Shown here piece after piece: positions 55,136 to 64,000 of a stretch of 64,000 nucleotides of DNA. The translations under genes and the position numbers were made by a program. Within the stretch, counting starts at the first letter, position 1. Every line of letters starts with the position of its first letter. Origin of the DNA: CAVUOA01 sp963742955 (lineage in GTDB: Bacteria; Bacteroidota; Ignavibacteria; Tepidaquicellales; OLB5); contig CAVUOA010000008.1 in the NCBI GenBank assembly GCA_963742955.1, positions 186,001 to 250,000 of the forward strand, written 5' to 3'. The notes under the pieces were generated by a model. The model was not told the origin of the DNA, made no database searches, and saw only the letters and a list, made by a program, of their open reading frames with translations.

Positions 55136-55157
55136 CACCCCTGGTGCACAGGGGTGA
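55135..55157. repeat. Hairpin TCACCCCTG-GTGCA-CAGGGGTGA
   Basis: A perfect 9-bp stem with a 5-nt loop at the edge of the sorting-domain remnant; related in wording to the repeat at 26212. Confidence 0.55.
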
Positions 55158-55204
55158 CGTGTCCGCTTAAAATTTTACTATTTTGTTTACTTTAAACCTC
55201 CTTT

Positions 55205-56548
55205 CTATTTTAAGAGCACCATTTTTTTAGTTAGAAAATAATCAGGTGTTTCTAGTTTATAAAAGTATATACCACTGGATAAATTCCCCCCGTTAAAACT
55301 CACTTCATAAATTCCTTGTTTCTTGTGAGTATTTACTAAAGTTGTTATTTCTTTACCTTGAATATCGAAAATTGTCAATTTTATTTTATTACTATTTGAT
55401 ATGAGGTATTTAATTGTTGTGACAGGATTAAACGGATTTGGGTAGTTTTGATACAAGACAAAACCCGCGGGTATTTTCACCTCACTTTTTCTTACACCCA
55501 AGATTCCATTTTCATTATAAATTGCCAATCCAGCGGCTGTACTTATCCATAAATTTCTGTTGCTATCCAGTCCTAGATTTAGAATTAGGTTACTTGGTAA
55601 AGGTGAATTACTTGTGTTGAATACAACCCAGCTTGTATCATTAAATCTTGCCAGTCCACCCAACGTGGCAAACCATTTACGACTGTTTTCCGGTAAAATG
55701 CTATATACGTACCCATTTGGCAGACCTGAATTTTGAGTGTTGTAAACAATCCATGAATTAGTAATGCTGTTGTACCTTCCAACTCCAGTACCGAAATATG
55801 TTCCTACCCACTTAATTCCCCAATTGTCCACTGCAATATCCAATATTGCGTTATTTGGAATTTGAGAATTCGCCATATTGTATACTACCCAATTTGTATC
55901 ATTATACTTCGCCATCCCTCCCGTTAGCGAGAAGGTGCCAATCCATTTTATACCTACTTTCTATAGCTATAGTAGTCACATGATTGTGCGGTATCCCAGA
56001 ATTTAATGTATCGTAAACAACCCAAGTGGTATCATTGAATTTAACCAAACCTTTGTTTAGTACCTATCCATTTTATGTTATTCATATCCACAGAAATGTC
56101 TGTCACCAAGTTCGACGGGAGACCAGAGTTAACCGTATCATAGAGAGTCCAGTTAACTCCATCATACTTAGCAAGTCCTTTACCTCCAACCCCCACCCAT
56201 AAATTATTGAACATATCAATCGTTCTTGGGTTGATACTGTTACCTCTGAGTGGTGTGTTGGTAGTGTCATAAATTGTCCAATTATTCCCATCAATCTTAA
56301 CCATTCCTTCAGCAGTTCCAATCCACTTCACGTTATTTCTATCAATTACAATACTCCCTACTGAATTACTAGGCAACGGTGAATTAGCAGTTGTAAACAC
56401 TCTCCATTGTTCCTGGGCGTTGGAGGATTGGAATCCGCCTAAGGCGGATACGAAGATTAAAAAGATTATAGAAGATTATAAAGATTTTGATTCTGCTCTT
56501 AGCAGTTGGTTGGTGTTTGCGAAGTGTTTTATCAGCAAGGCAATTCAT
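55205..56548 (-). CDS. Secreted two-component-regulator-propeller-like protein with T9SS sorting domain (several frameshifts)
   Basis: Two main pieces, 56041-56400 and 55205-55915, carry repeats of the form NNWTIYDTTNTPL...W-GT-GL-KYD (Reg_prop type blades, 40-45 residues each). Between them the repeats continue in two other frames (GLVKFNDTTWVVYDTLNSGI, then KWIGTFSLTGGMAKYND), so single-base indels lie near 56050 and 55950. Upstream IIFLIFVSALGGFQSSNAQ is a signal peptide; ATG 56548 can supply the N-terminus after one more shift. The C-terminus has the T9SS type A domain (QNYPNPFNPVTTIKYLI, ..., SGIYFYKLETPDYFLTKKM). Exported and anchored at the surface; ligand unknown. Confidence 0.78.
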
Positions 56549-56681
56549 TATTTAGAATCTCCTTTAAAGGCTTAATGGCTGTCAGTAAAATATAACTGTT
56601 TTCAATGTAAAGTCAAATGATAAAATGAGGGGGAGTAACGACAGGAAAATAAATAAGGTCAATATTTAATGAAAACTAATC

Positions 56682-56712
56682 CAAAAAAAAGGAGGCTTAA
56701 TAAGCCTCCTTT
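56682..56712 (-). terminator. Intrinsic terminator of the TlpA-like gene
   Basis: On the minus strand an 11-bp stem (AAAGGAGGCTT/AAGCCTCCTTT) with a 3-nt loop and a run of eight T. Confidence 0.9.
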
Positions 56713-56735
56713 AAACAGCATTTTAAAACTAAGCT

Positions 56736-57362
56736 CTATAAATATTTGTTTATCAGCTCAACAAAATCGTCTTTGCTTCTGCTGCCTACTATGTTTTCTA
56801 CAACCTTTCCGTTTTTATCGATAATGAATGTTTGCGGTATCACATTCTGGTTACCGCCCATGATATCCATGTATTTCTCAAGCAGCCCGCTGTTATTGTG
56901 AAGAATAGTATATGAAAGCGAATTTGACTGCAGGAAAGATGTCAGCGCGCCTGGATTCTCATCAACCGAAACGCCTATCATCTGGAAATTTTTACTTTTG
57001 AATTCATCTGCAATCTGTGAAAGCGCAGGAAGCTCTTTTTTGCATGGCGGACACCATGTTGCCCAGAAGTTCAGCAATATTACTTTGCCCTTGTAATCGG
57101 AAAGTTTTTTATCTTTGCTGTTTTCTGTCCATTCAAAATCAACCAGCTGTTTATTTCCCGCCGATGAACCGACGTTTTTAACAGCATAAAATTCTTTGGC
57201 GGAAGTTGTCTGGGTTTGAGTTGTATTATCCGTTTGCTGCTGCTGTTGAGTATTCTGCTGCGGCTTTACATTCTGGTTTGTTGTGGTTGTTGTGTTGTCT
57301 TTTTTCCCGCAGGAAAATGCGAGAAGCGCTGTAAATAATATTAATGAAATATATTTGTTCAT
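56736..57362 (-). CDS. TlpA-like thioredoxin-fold lipoprotein
   Basis: 208 residues. Lipoprotein signal (Cys18 in LLAFSCGK), then a 40-residue linker of Thr, Gln and Asn (QQNTQQQQQTDNTTQ), then a TlpA/ResA-like domain with NFWATWCPPCKKELP (Cys104, Cys107), SVDENPG and a cis-proline in VIPQTFIIDKNG. It reduces or oxidises thiols on the outer side of the membrane, e.g. in cytochrome c maturation. It follows the anti-sigma gene by 17 bp, so it may belong to the ECF regulon. Confidence 0.88.
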   Translation of the reverse strand: MNKYISLILFTALLAFSCGKKDNTTTTTNQNVKPQQNTQQQQQTDNTTQTQTTSAKEFYAVKNVGSSAGNKQLVDFEWTENSKDKKLSDYKGKVILLNFWATWCPPCKKELPALSQIADEFKSKNFQMIGVSVDENPGALTSFLQSNSLSYTILHNNSGLLEKYMDIMGGNQNVIPQTFIIDKNGKVVENIVGSRSKDDFVELINKYL

Positions 57363-57379
57363 TGTTAGTCTTAAATTAG

Positions 57380-58303
57380 TTATCTAAAACTCGTAAAACT
57401 GGCATACATCTTTTGTTTCGGCATGGTGGATACGGAGGCGCACAGAACATTGTCTTTATACCACAGTATCATTGTGCATTGGTTGTCATCAACCTTATCG
57501 CACATGTAAAATTTATTTTTCACAATATCTGAATGAACCGGGTCGGGTAATTCAAGCTCTTTGCAGTGCAGTGAATTTACCTGCGTTTCGTATATGTAAA
57601 TAATTTCATTGCCGGATGAATAAACAATATGCGCCAGCATTTGCCCGTTATACTCGCTGCATACTGCCCCAACCAGGTCATAATCTTCAATGACCGGAAC
57701 ATAGGCTTCGAAATGTGTTTTGTCCTTTACAAAAGTTCTTACCTGTGCAACGTTGCTTGATTTCATTTCAGGTTTGATATCGCCGGAAAGGATTTTATGG
57801 AAGTTCTTCATCGCCTGTACCATCACGCTTTTTTCCGAACCGGTAGCAATGTAAGGGTTTAGCTCCGTGTTTGTTTTATTCATCATCAGACCCGCGCCGA
57901 TAAGAATAACAACTATCACGGCTGCAAAAGCATACCTCGGAACAGCAACTTTCCCGAAATTAATCGGAGCGGTAATAAGCTTCATAAAATATTCCATGAA
58001 GCTGCCTGTATAGGCAATTTCCGAATCAGGGACAGATTTTGCGTGTACAGCAGTCTGGACTGCTTCATCAATCGAATTATTTATCTTCAGAACAAGAACA
58101 TCAGGAACTTCAGCCTGAACCAAACGGGACGAAAAGAGCCTTTTGGTTAAAAGCTCAGACATATATTTTCTTGATACTATCTCATTGCTTTCTATGAATC
58201 TTTTAATCTCATTATCAAGCTTTGTATCGTGATTTTCGCCGTCGATGTAAGAAGTAAGATATTCGTCGATGTTATCGATTGTAATGTTAACCCCCATAGG
58301 CAA
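57380..58303 (-). CDS. Anti-sigma factor (one transmembrane helix)
   Basis: 307 residues: a cytoplasmic N-terminus with the anti-sigma-like ITIDNIDEYLTSYIDGE and EIKRFIESNEIVSRKYMSEL (zinc-free, anti-sigma helix pattern), one transmembrane helix at about 123-141 (YAFAAVIVVILIGAGLMM), and an outer domain with Cys residues (AVCSEYNG, LHCKEL, FYMCDK, NQCTM). Located 28 bp after the ECF sigma gene. The outer cysteines may form disulfides, and the TlpA-like gene next to it suggests a redox signal (inference). Confidence 0.75.
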   Translation of the reverse strand: MPMGVNITIDNIDEYLTSYIDGENHDTKLDNEIKRFIESNEIVSRKYMSELLTKRLFSSRLVQAEVPDVLVLKINNSIDEAVQTAVHAKSVPDSEIAYTGSFMEYFMKLITAPINFGKVAVPRYAFAAVIVVILIGAGLMMNKTNTELNPYIATGSEKSVMVQAMKNFHKILSGDIKPEMKSSNVAQVRTFVKDKTHFEAYVPVIEDYDLVGAVCSEYNGQMLAHIVYSSGNEIIYIYETQVNSLHCKELELPDPVHSDIVKNKFYMCDKVDDNQCTMILWYKDNVLCASVSTMPKQKMYASFTSFR

Positions 58304-58331
58304 TATAAATACTATTTTCCGTAATGGTTAA

Positions 58332-59048
58332 TTATGAAACTGATTCAACCTGGTACCCTCTGGATTTGGCGTAATCAGTTAATTTCTTCTGTAATATTTT
58401 TCTCCCCCGGTGCAGCCTGCTCCTAACTGTACCTATCGGGCAATCTAAAAACTCTGCTATTTCTTCGTAGCTTAACCCTTCCAAATCGCACAAAATCACA
58501 ACGGTTTTATAATCATCCTGAAGTGAGTTCAGCGCAGTCATCAATTCATCATCCAGCAAATTAGAATAAACCTTAAACTCAAGGTCATTCGGGTCAACTA
58601 CATCATCTTTAATTGAATCATAGAAATTCTGAATATCTTCGTAATCAACTTTAGTCGGTTCCTTCTTATGCTTTCTGTACTTGTTTATATAACAATTTTT
58701 CATTATCCGAAACAGCCATGCCTTGCAATTAGTTCCTTTTTCGAACTTGTGAAAGAACCTGAATGCGCGCATAAAAGTATCCTGCAGGAGGTCATCTGCG
58801 TCGAGCTGGTCTCCTGTCATTCTTAGTGCATAATTATAAAGAAGTTTCATATGCGGAAGAGCCTCTTCAGCAAAACTCTTTTTACGGGCATCTAACTCGC
58901 CCGGAGTGAGGTCCTCAAGCTTTCCTTCTTCAAGTTCCTCAAATTCTTCATTTCCTTCGCTTTTTTCGGGGTTCGGGTCTTCCGCAGCTTTCACTTTTTC
59001 TAAATCTTTGTTTTCCGTAATGTTAATCCTTTTATTTAAATCTTTCAA
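58332..59048 (-). CDS. ECF sigma-70 factor (RpoE-like)
   Basis: 238 residues: an acidic N-terminal extension (about 1-55, rich in Glu), region 2 with LYNYALRMTGDQLDADDLLQ and RAFRFFHKFEKGTNCKAWLF, and region 4 with LQDDYKTVVILCDLEGLSYE and EIAEFLDCPIGTVRSRLHRG, as in RpoE-group sigmas. It is co-directional with the anti-sigma factor and the TlpA-like lipoprotein, forming one operon. The promoter region (59049-59165) is shared with the divergent peptidase gene. Confidence 0.93.
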   Translation of the reverse strand: MKDLNKRINITENKDLEKVKAAEDPNPEKSEGNEEFEELEEGKLEDLTPGELDARKKSFAEEALPHMKLLYNYALRMTGDQLDADDLLQDTFMRAFRFFHKFEKGTNCKAWLFRIMKNCYINKYRKHKKEPTKVDYEDIQNFYDSIKDDVVDPNDLEFKVYSNLLDDELMTALNSLQDDYKTVVILCDLEGLSYEEIAEFLDCPIGTVRSRLHRGRKILQKKLTDYAKSRGYQVESVS

Positions 59049-59165
59049 TTAAAACAATATTAATGAAAATATTGCACTGTTTCAAGCAACGTTTAAATCA
59101 TGAAACTAATGAATTTAAGTTAGTACAAATAATAAAAAAAACTACATATATTTGGTTATATACTT

Positions 59166-60065
59166 ATGAATATATATGAAATATTTCTGATACTTTCACT
59201 CCAATTTTGGGTTTGCAATCATGCTCCGGTTAACCAAACTAACATTAATGAGGCCGGCTCACATACTTCCCCCCTTTTGATAATTGATTCGCTTGATTAT
59301 AATTCAAAAATATCTGAACTTAAAAAATCGTTGACAAAAGATTTTATTGTAACCAGCGATTCTTATTTTGTTATTGCCAGTAATCTTTCACAATCAGAAA
59401 CAAATACAATTATTGAAAATACAATCAGGAAAGCCGCAGGTTGTTTCTACAACAATTATTTTGAAAAAAAGCCCGATGATATTACAACAATTTTTCTGTT
59501 TAAGAACGATGAAACTTACCGGTATTGGGCTAAAACACTTTTTGAAGATACAGACCTTTCACGCTTCGGTTATTATAAACCGGGAAGCAAAGTTATGCTG
59601 ATGAATATATCTACCGGCACAGGTACACTTGTCCATGAAATGACACACGCTCTTGTAAGATACGATTTCCCTGAAATACCTTCATGGTTTAATGAAGGGC
59701 TCGGTTCATTATATGAAAGATGTTCCCTGAACAATAATGTAATCCTGGGTTATGTTAACTGGCGGCTGCCTGCATTGCAGGATGCCATTAAAAATAATTC
59801 TTATTCGAATCTTAACGCTCTTGTTAACACAACCGAAGACGAGTTCTATGGTGCTAACAGCGGCTTTTTCTATGCGCAGGCAAGATATCTTTGCCTGTAT
59901 ATGCAGGAAAAAGGAATTTTAAAAGAGTTTTATAAATCGTTCAGAGACGGATTTAACAAAGATGAAACGGGAAAAAAATTCCTTGAGCAGGTTTTCAATA
60001 AAAATCTGAATGAAATAGATAAGGATTATATTCAATGGGTCAAAACCCTTAAATATGAAAATTGA
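59166..60065 (+). CDS. Secreted peptidase-MA-like zinc metallopeptidase
   Basis: 299 residues. Hydrophobic N-terminus (signal peptide or anchor, IFLILSLQFWVC). The zinc motif HEMTH (157-161), with a third ligand likely Glu177 in WFNEGLGSLYE, is typical of the gluzincin/peptidase-MA-like group. Flanking sequence GTLVHEMTHALVRYDFPEIP is family-like. It is divergent from the ECF operon and followed by prsW, so it may act in the same response. Substrate unknown. Confidence 0.78.
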   Translation: MNIYEIFLILSLQFWVCNHAPVNQTNINEAGSHTSPLLIIDSLDYNSKISELKKSLTKDFIVTSDSYFVIASNLSQSETNTIIENTIRKAAGCFYNNYFEKKPDDITTIFLFKNDETYRYWAKTLFEDTDLSRFGYYKPGSKVMLMNISTGTGTLVHEMTHALVRYDFPEIPSWFNEGLGSLYERCSLNNNVILGYVNWRLPALQDAIKNNSYSNLNALVNTTEDEFYGANSGFFYAQARYLCLYMQEKGILKEFYKSFRDGFNKDETGKKFLEQVFNKNLNEIDKDYIQWVKTLKYEN

Positions 60066-60156
60066 ATCATCCCCCTCCTTCAAACAAATTATAAATTGTT
60101 AATTGTTACACCTTTATTTATATTTGTTAAAATTTTAAAATAATTTTGTAAATAAA

Positions 60157-61152
60157 ATGAATCCTTTTGTACATCTTTTCTTAGCAGGCTTCTTTTCTGT
60201 TGTGCCGATTTTGTTCTACCTTATTATTATATGGCTGATGGACAGGTATGAGCGCGAGCCGTTCTGGCTGGTATCGATAAACTTTTTCTGGGGCGCTACC
60301 GGAGCAATTATATTCGGTATAATAGGCAGTATGATTATGGGTATCGGTGTTTCAGAGTTTATTTACCAATTTGCCAACGAATCAGACGCGGGAACCTTAA
60401 ACAACATTGCCGGAGCTGTTGTTATTGCCCCGCTTGTAGAAGAAACAACTAAAGGCTCGTTTCTTCTTCTTATGGCACTGAGTAAAAATTTTGACGGTCC
60501 CGTTGACGGAGCTGTTTACGGCGGTGCCATTGGATTAGGTTTCGGGATGACAGAAAATTTCCTGTACTTCATGAGCTTCGGGAATACTATAGAAGGCTTG
60601 GTTTCATTAATAATAATAAGAACTCTCTTTTCTGCGGTACTTCATTGCTGTACACAGGCTGTGTTCGGTGCGGCGATAGGTTTTGCAAAATTCAGAGGAA
60701 TCGGCGCAAAGCTTACAATTATTCCGCTGGGACTTGCAACTGCAATGTTCATGCATTTTACATGGAACCTGACGGTTAGCTTTGAGTCAACAGCGATTCT
60801 GGGATTTCTTTTTATGATTATAGCGGTAATAGTTATATTTACAACATTTCAATTCGGTGTTTATCATGACGGCAAGGTTATTTTTAAAGAGCTAAGCGAA
60901 GAATCTAACTACGGCATAATTCCGAAAGAACATCTGAAATACCTCCCCTATTCATCTAAGAGATACAAACACGGCTGGCTGCAGGGAAAGATAAACCAAA
61001 AGGAATATGTGAAAACTGCTACAAAACTGGCTTTGAGAAAACACCAGGTAAGGACTATAAAATCCTCGGCAAGAGCAGCATATTTAAGAGAAATTGAAAT
61101 GCTTAGAAATAAAATTACATCAATGTTATATTATGCACAAAACCCGGCTTAA
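60157..61152 (+). CDS. prsW: PrsW-family intramembrane metalloprotease
   Basis: 331 residues, about eight or nine transmembrane segments. Catalytic motifs: APLVEETTKG (91-100, EExxK), MTENFLYF (131-138) and His163 in VLHCCTQAVFG, with a later His in FMHFTWN. PrsW of Bacillus cuts an anti-sigma factor. Here an ECF sigma/anti-sigma pair lies about 1-2.7 kb away, so anti-sigma degradation is a plausible role. A C-terminal cytosolic tail of about 90 residues (KQHQVRT-like, basic) is extra. Confidence 0.9.
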   Translation: MNPFVHLFLAGFFSVVPILFYLIIIWLMDRYEREPFWLVSINFFWGATGAIIFGIIGSMIMGIGVSEFIYQFANESDAGTLNNIAGAVVIAPLVEETTKGSFLLLMALSKNFDGPVDGAVYGGAIGLGFGMTENFLYFMSFGNTIEGLVSLIIIRTLFSAVLHCCTQAVFGAAIGFAKFRGIGAKLTIIPLGLATAMFMHFTWNLTVSFESTAILGFLFMIIAVIVIFTTFQFGVYHDGKVIFKELSEESNYGIIPKEHLKYLPYSSKRYKHGWLQGKINQKEYVKTATKLALRKHQVRTIKSSARAAYLREIEMLRNKITSMLYYAQNPA

Positions 61153-61182
61153 TATATTTTAAAAACAGTGCTTTATAACCCG

Positions 61183-61208
61183 GCCAATCCCCCAGGGATT
61201 GGCTTTTT
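61183..61208 (+). terminator. Intrinsic terminator after prsW
   Basis: A perfect 9-bp stem GCCAATCCC/GGGATTGGC with loop CCA and five T; it lies before the polysaccharide genes. Confidence 0.9.
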
Positions 61209-61226
61209 AATTGAATTTGAATCAGG

Positions 61227-62006
61227 ATGACATTATCTATAGTTATTGTAAACTGGAATGGAAAACTACTTACAAAGAATTGCGTAAATTCTATACTTGA
61301 AACCTGTAAAGATGAAATTAAGAATCTTGAATTTGAAATAATAGTTATAGACAACGGTTCAGGTGACGGAAGCGCAGAATACTTAGGCATATTTTCGGAT
61401 TCTATAAGGCTTATAAAGAACAACTCCAATACGGGTTACGCTCCCGCCTGCAATATGGGAATGAGAGAAGCAAAAGGGAAATATGTTCTGCTTCTCGGCA
61501 ATGATACAATTGTGATGGGAGATGCTCTTCAAAAATGCGTAAAATTTCTTGATGAAAACGAAGAATGCGGCGCTGTGGGATGCAGGCTTTTAAATCCTGA
61601 CGGCTCTGTGCAGAATAACTGCAAGAAATTTCCAAAGCTGATGAACGGGTTTTATACATATCTTTCTCTTGACGGGCTTAATTCCGAATATGACATGAGC
61701 AATTTCGAGTATGACAGTACAATTGAAGTGGAACAAATATCCACTACGTTTCTTATGGTTAGAAAAGGTTTACTCGAAAAAATCGGATACTTTGATAAAA
61801 GCTATAAAATTCTGTATAATGACGTTGACCTTTGCAAAAAAATATGGGGGGCAGGTAAAAAAATCTATTTCCTGCATACAGCCGATGTAATTCATTACGG
61901 CAGCCAGTCAACAAAGAAAGCCGGGTTCAAGGAAAGAAGGATAATGTATTCAGATATTTACAGGTATTACAGCAGGAATTTCGGCATTAAAAGGCAGTTT
62001 TATTGA
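61227..62006 (+). CDS. Family 2 glycosyltransferase (rhamnosyltransferase-like)
   Basis: 259 residues with the GT-A start LSIVIVNWNGKLLTKNCVNS, then VIDNGSGDGSAEYL, NTGYAPACNMGMREAKGKYV, the acidic loop LLGNDTIVM and IGYFDKSYKILYNDVDLCKK. The pattern with a late hydrophobic helix is typical of WbbL-like rhamnosyltransferases. The stop at 62006 cuts off before the usual C-terminal helix; the frame +2 sequence (LLIPVLLLRLFIISIS) would supply it, so a single-base error near 62000 is likely. First gene of the polysaccharide cluster. Confidence 0.82.
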   Translation: MTLSIVIVNWNGKLLTKNCVNSILETCKDEIKNLEFEIIVIDNGSGDGSAEYLGIFSDSIRLIKNNSNTGYAPACNMGMREAKGKYVLLLGNDTIVMGDALQKCVKFLDENEECGAVGCRLLNPDGSVQNNCKKFPKLMNGFYTYLSLDGLNSEYDMSNFEYDSTIEVEQISTTFLMVRKGLLEKIGYFDKSYKILYNDVDLCKKIWGAGKKIYFLHTADVIHYGSQSTKKAGFKERRIMYSDIYRYYSRNFGIKRQFY

Positions 62007-62059
62007 TTCCTGTATTACTATTGAGACTGTTTATTATTTCAATCAGCAAAAATGCTAAA

Positions 62060-63622
62060 ATGACTATAACTGATAAAGTCATAAAAAATATTGCTTATTA
62101 TTTTCTTGCTCAAATTTTTACTTTTGTTTTTCCTCTGTTTTTAACGCCATATATAATCGGCAAAATCGGGGGAGTTCAGTTTGGCATATATGCATTAGTT
62201 CTCGGTTTTACAGGAACAATAGGTTTATTCGACCTCTGCTTATCAAATTCTTTTATAAAATTCATTTCCGAACATTATAACAAAAACCAGTTTGAAAGTT
62301 TAAATCAGGTAATAAATACAGGATTTATATTTCTATATATATGTTCTCACTTATATTCTGTACAGCAGGATTTTTATTTTGCAGACCCCTGCTATCTCTT
62401 TTAAATATCCCTGCATCCCTTGCTCGAATTAAGTGTGTATGCCTTCAAAATCAGCCTCGTAACATTTTTCATATCCACTTCATTTGGAATTTTTGCTACG
62501 GTTTTCATCAGTCTTCAAAAAATGTATTTGACCAGCATTTTCGGAATTTTTACCGGGCTATTGAAATCTTATAGCTGTCATAGTCCTGCTTAAATTCGGA
62601 TTTGGATTAGAAGGAATACTCTACAGCCAGTTAGGCACTATTTCAATAAATATGATTGATCAGCTGTTATTCTAACTAAGAAATATCCTTCCGCAAATGA
62701 AAATATCCATTTTTGCATTTTAGTTATAATTCGATGAAAAAAATGACAGTATTTGGCGCACAGATGCAGGTTTCGAAGCTTTCTTCTTTTGCATCCGAAA
62801 AATATGATGAGCTGCTGCTTGGATTTTTTTCAGTCATGAATAATATGACTTTTTTCAATGTAAGCGGAAGGGTAATAAGATTTGGAAGATTTACTTCCCT
62901 TTCAGTTCGTACCGCAGGTAGCACCAGTCGCAGCAGAATTAAATGCACGTGAAGAAGAAGGAGAAATTAAGACAGCTGTTTTTAGATACAACAAAATATT
63001 TGACAATAGTTTCTGTTCCGGTGTTTGTTTATATTTTTATTCTTCGCAGACGTACTAGTTACCTCGTGGATGGGAGCTGGATATGAAATTTCAGCATATT
63101 TACTTAAGAATACTTGCACTGGGACAACTAGCAAACATGTTGTTATCTGTTCCAGGAAACTCCATAACACCCAATATCGGATTACCAAAATATTGAAATG
63201 TATGAGGGTTTGATAACTCTTCTATTGAACCTTGTTTTAAGCTATTTGCTCATAAAAAATTACGGAATTGTTGGAGCTGCAATAGGAAACACTGTATCTA
63301 TGGGTATTGCGTCAATATACGTTATATTTTGTATCGGTAAAATATTTCAAAGAAAGCAGATTTGGTTTTTTAAAGGATTTATATTTTAAACCATTCATCG
63401 CGGCTACAACGATTGCAGTAATCTTGTTTATATTCTCTATAGTTGCTCATAAATTCATATCTGCGGAAACAAACAGAGTGCATGCTTTACTGTATCTATG
63501 TACCAACAGGCTCAATATTTGTAATTGCTTATACCGTCTGGATACTGAATTTCAACTATCTGAACAAACGCGATAAAGAAGTTTTCCTGAAAATTCTTGT
63601 TAAACTACTTCCTGTAGGTATC
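62060..63622 (+). pseudogene. Wzx-like polysaccharide flippase, with many frameshifts
   Basis: The start (MTITDKVIKNIAYYFLAQIF) has the polysaccharide transporter fold, with transmembrane segments FVFPLFLTPYIIGKIGG and GIYALVLGFTGTIGLFDLCL. Thereafter segments in all three frames continue it: RPLLSLLNIPASL, SVYAFKISLVTFFISTSFGI, KKMTVFGAQMQVSKLSSFAS, NIGLPKYQ-MYEGLITLLLNL and NYGIVGAAIGNTVSM. I count at least eight breaks over 1.3 kb, far denser than anywhere else in the window, so this is either poor sequence or a decaying gene. Boundary to the next gene is uncertain. Confidence 0.6.
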
Positions 63623-64000
63623 TTGATTAAAAGAAGAAAGATAAAGCTTGCAAAAAAAATAAAAGCTGGTGAGGGTTACAAAAACGAATTAATCAGCTTT
63701 TTTATTATTACTTATAACAGGTTAGACTTTCTCGAAAAATGCGTAAATTCACTATTAAGCACTTTAAACGGTATTTACTACGAAATTATTATTTGGGATA
63801 ATAATTCAGATGACGGCACTAAAGAATACCTGCATTCAATAAAAAATAAACGGATAAAAACAGTTCTTCATGGAAAAAATATCGGAACAAATGCTAAAGG
63901 ATACGCTGCAGAAATGTGCAAAGGTGCTTACCTATTCGGTATTGACGATGATGTAATCAAATTTCCTGACGGGATGGGTGCAAAAAATGGTTTACGCATA
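63623..64000 (+). CDS. Family 2 glycosyltransferase, cut by window end
   Basis: Frame in which KNELISFFIITYNRLDFLEK, IYYEIIIWDNNSDDGTKEYL and GAYLFGIDDDVIKFPDG read as an uninterrupted GT2 N-terminus (motifs ITYNR, D-N-S-D-DGT, and the DDD metal site). The start is uncertain: TTG 63623 is used because it is in frame, but the same frame continues upstream into flippase-like codons. The 3' end is outside the window. Confidence 0.7.
   Translation, partial: MIKRRKIKLAKKIKAGEGYKNELISFFIITYNRLDFLEKCVNSLLSTLNGIYYEIIIWDNNSDDGTKEYLHSIKNKRIKTVLHGKNIGTNAKGYAAEMCKGAYLFGIDDDVIKFPDGMGAKNGLRI

Overview
The window looks like a chromosomal piece from the Ignavibacteria/Chlorobi side of Bacteroidota. The evidence is: a secreted propeller protein ending in a type IX secretion (T9SS) sorting domain with the NPFNP signature; several promoters of the Bacteroidota type (TTG, about 20 bp, TANNTTTG); DUF5683 next to secG; a secreted PNGase F-like glycanase; low GC; and mixed use of Shine-Dalgarno sites with frequent TTG starts. 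This placement is inferred from gene content only. No rRNA, CRISPR array, prophage or insertion sequence was seen. There are two tRNAs: Glu(UUC) and Leu(CAG).

Layout. 0-2.2 kb: start of the division and cell wall cluster on the minus strand (mraZ, rsmH), with a very clear MraZ operator, then a LysE-type exporter. 2.3-11.5 kb, plus strand: prs, a YtxH/DUF948 envelope pair, an EF-G paralogue, a HIT protein, tRNA-Glu, the serine operon serC-serA-DUF1015, and an OsmC-like protein. 11.8-15.4 kb: a beta-barrel protein, a PNGase F-like glycanase and a GT9 glycosyltransferase. 15.3-26.2 kb, all minus: a phosphate island with pit, its DUF47 partner, phoU, pstB, a porin, pstA, pstC, pstS, phoR and phoB. 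Direct repeats with an 11-bp period (TTAACA-N5) sit at four promoter positions in this island. 26.3-34.2 kb: accessory and stress genes (a His-rich metal transporter, a methyltransferase, a DNPH1-like nucleotide hydrolase, an ECF sigma/anti-sigma pair, two peroxiredoxins, lipoamide dehydrogenase). 34.2-46.3 kb: a repeat-rich intergenic stretch, DUF5683, secG, an acyltransferase, hpf-hprK, a peptide ABC transporter, an Omp85 protein and holB. 46.4-54.9 kb: an MBL hydrolase, a PHP protein, purF, and ruvA/ruvC/yebC/recJ, then tRNA-Leu. 55-61.2 kb: the T9SS propeller protein, a TlpA-like lipoprotein, a second ECF sigma/anti-sigma pair, and two membrane or secreted proteases including PrsW. 61.2-64 kb: the start of a surface polysaccharide cluster (GT2, flippase, GT2).

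The strongest coherent signal is the Pho regulon: high-affinity (Pst) and low-affinity (Pit) uptake, an outer-membrane porin and the PhoRB pair lie together. The pstS and phoB promoters share the same geometry: 11-bp repeats, then 9 bp, then TAATTTTA.

Reading caution: at least a dozen conserved genes (EF-G paralogue, pstA, pstC, phoR, GT9, ECF sigma, secG tail, Omp85, holB, acyltransferase, propeller protein, flippase) are broken by single-base indels, nearly all one extra base. This pattern, in essential genes as well, points to sequencing or assembly error rather than gene decay. I therefore give the full reconstructed span for these genes.
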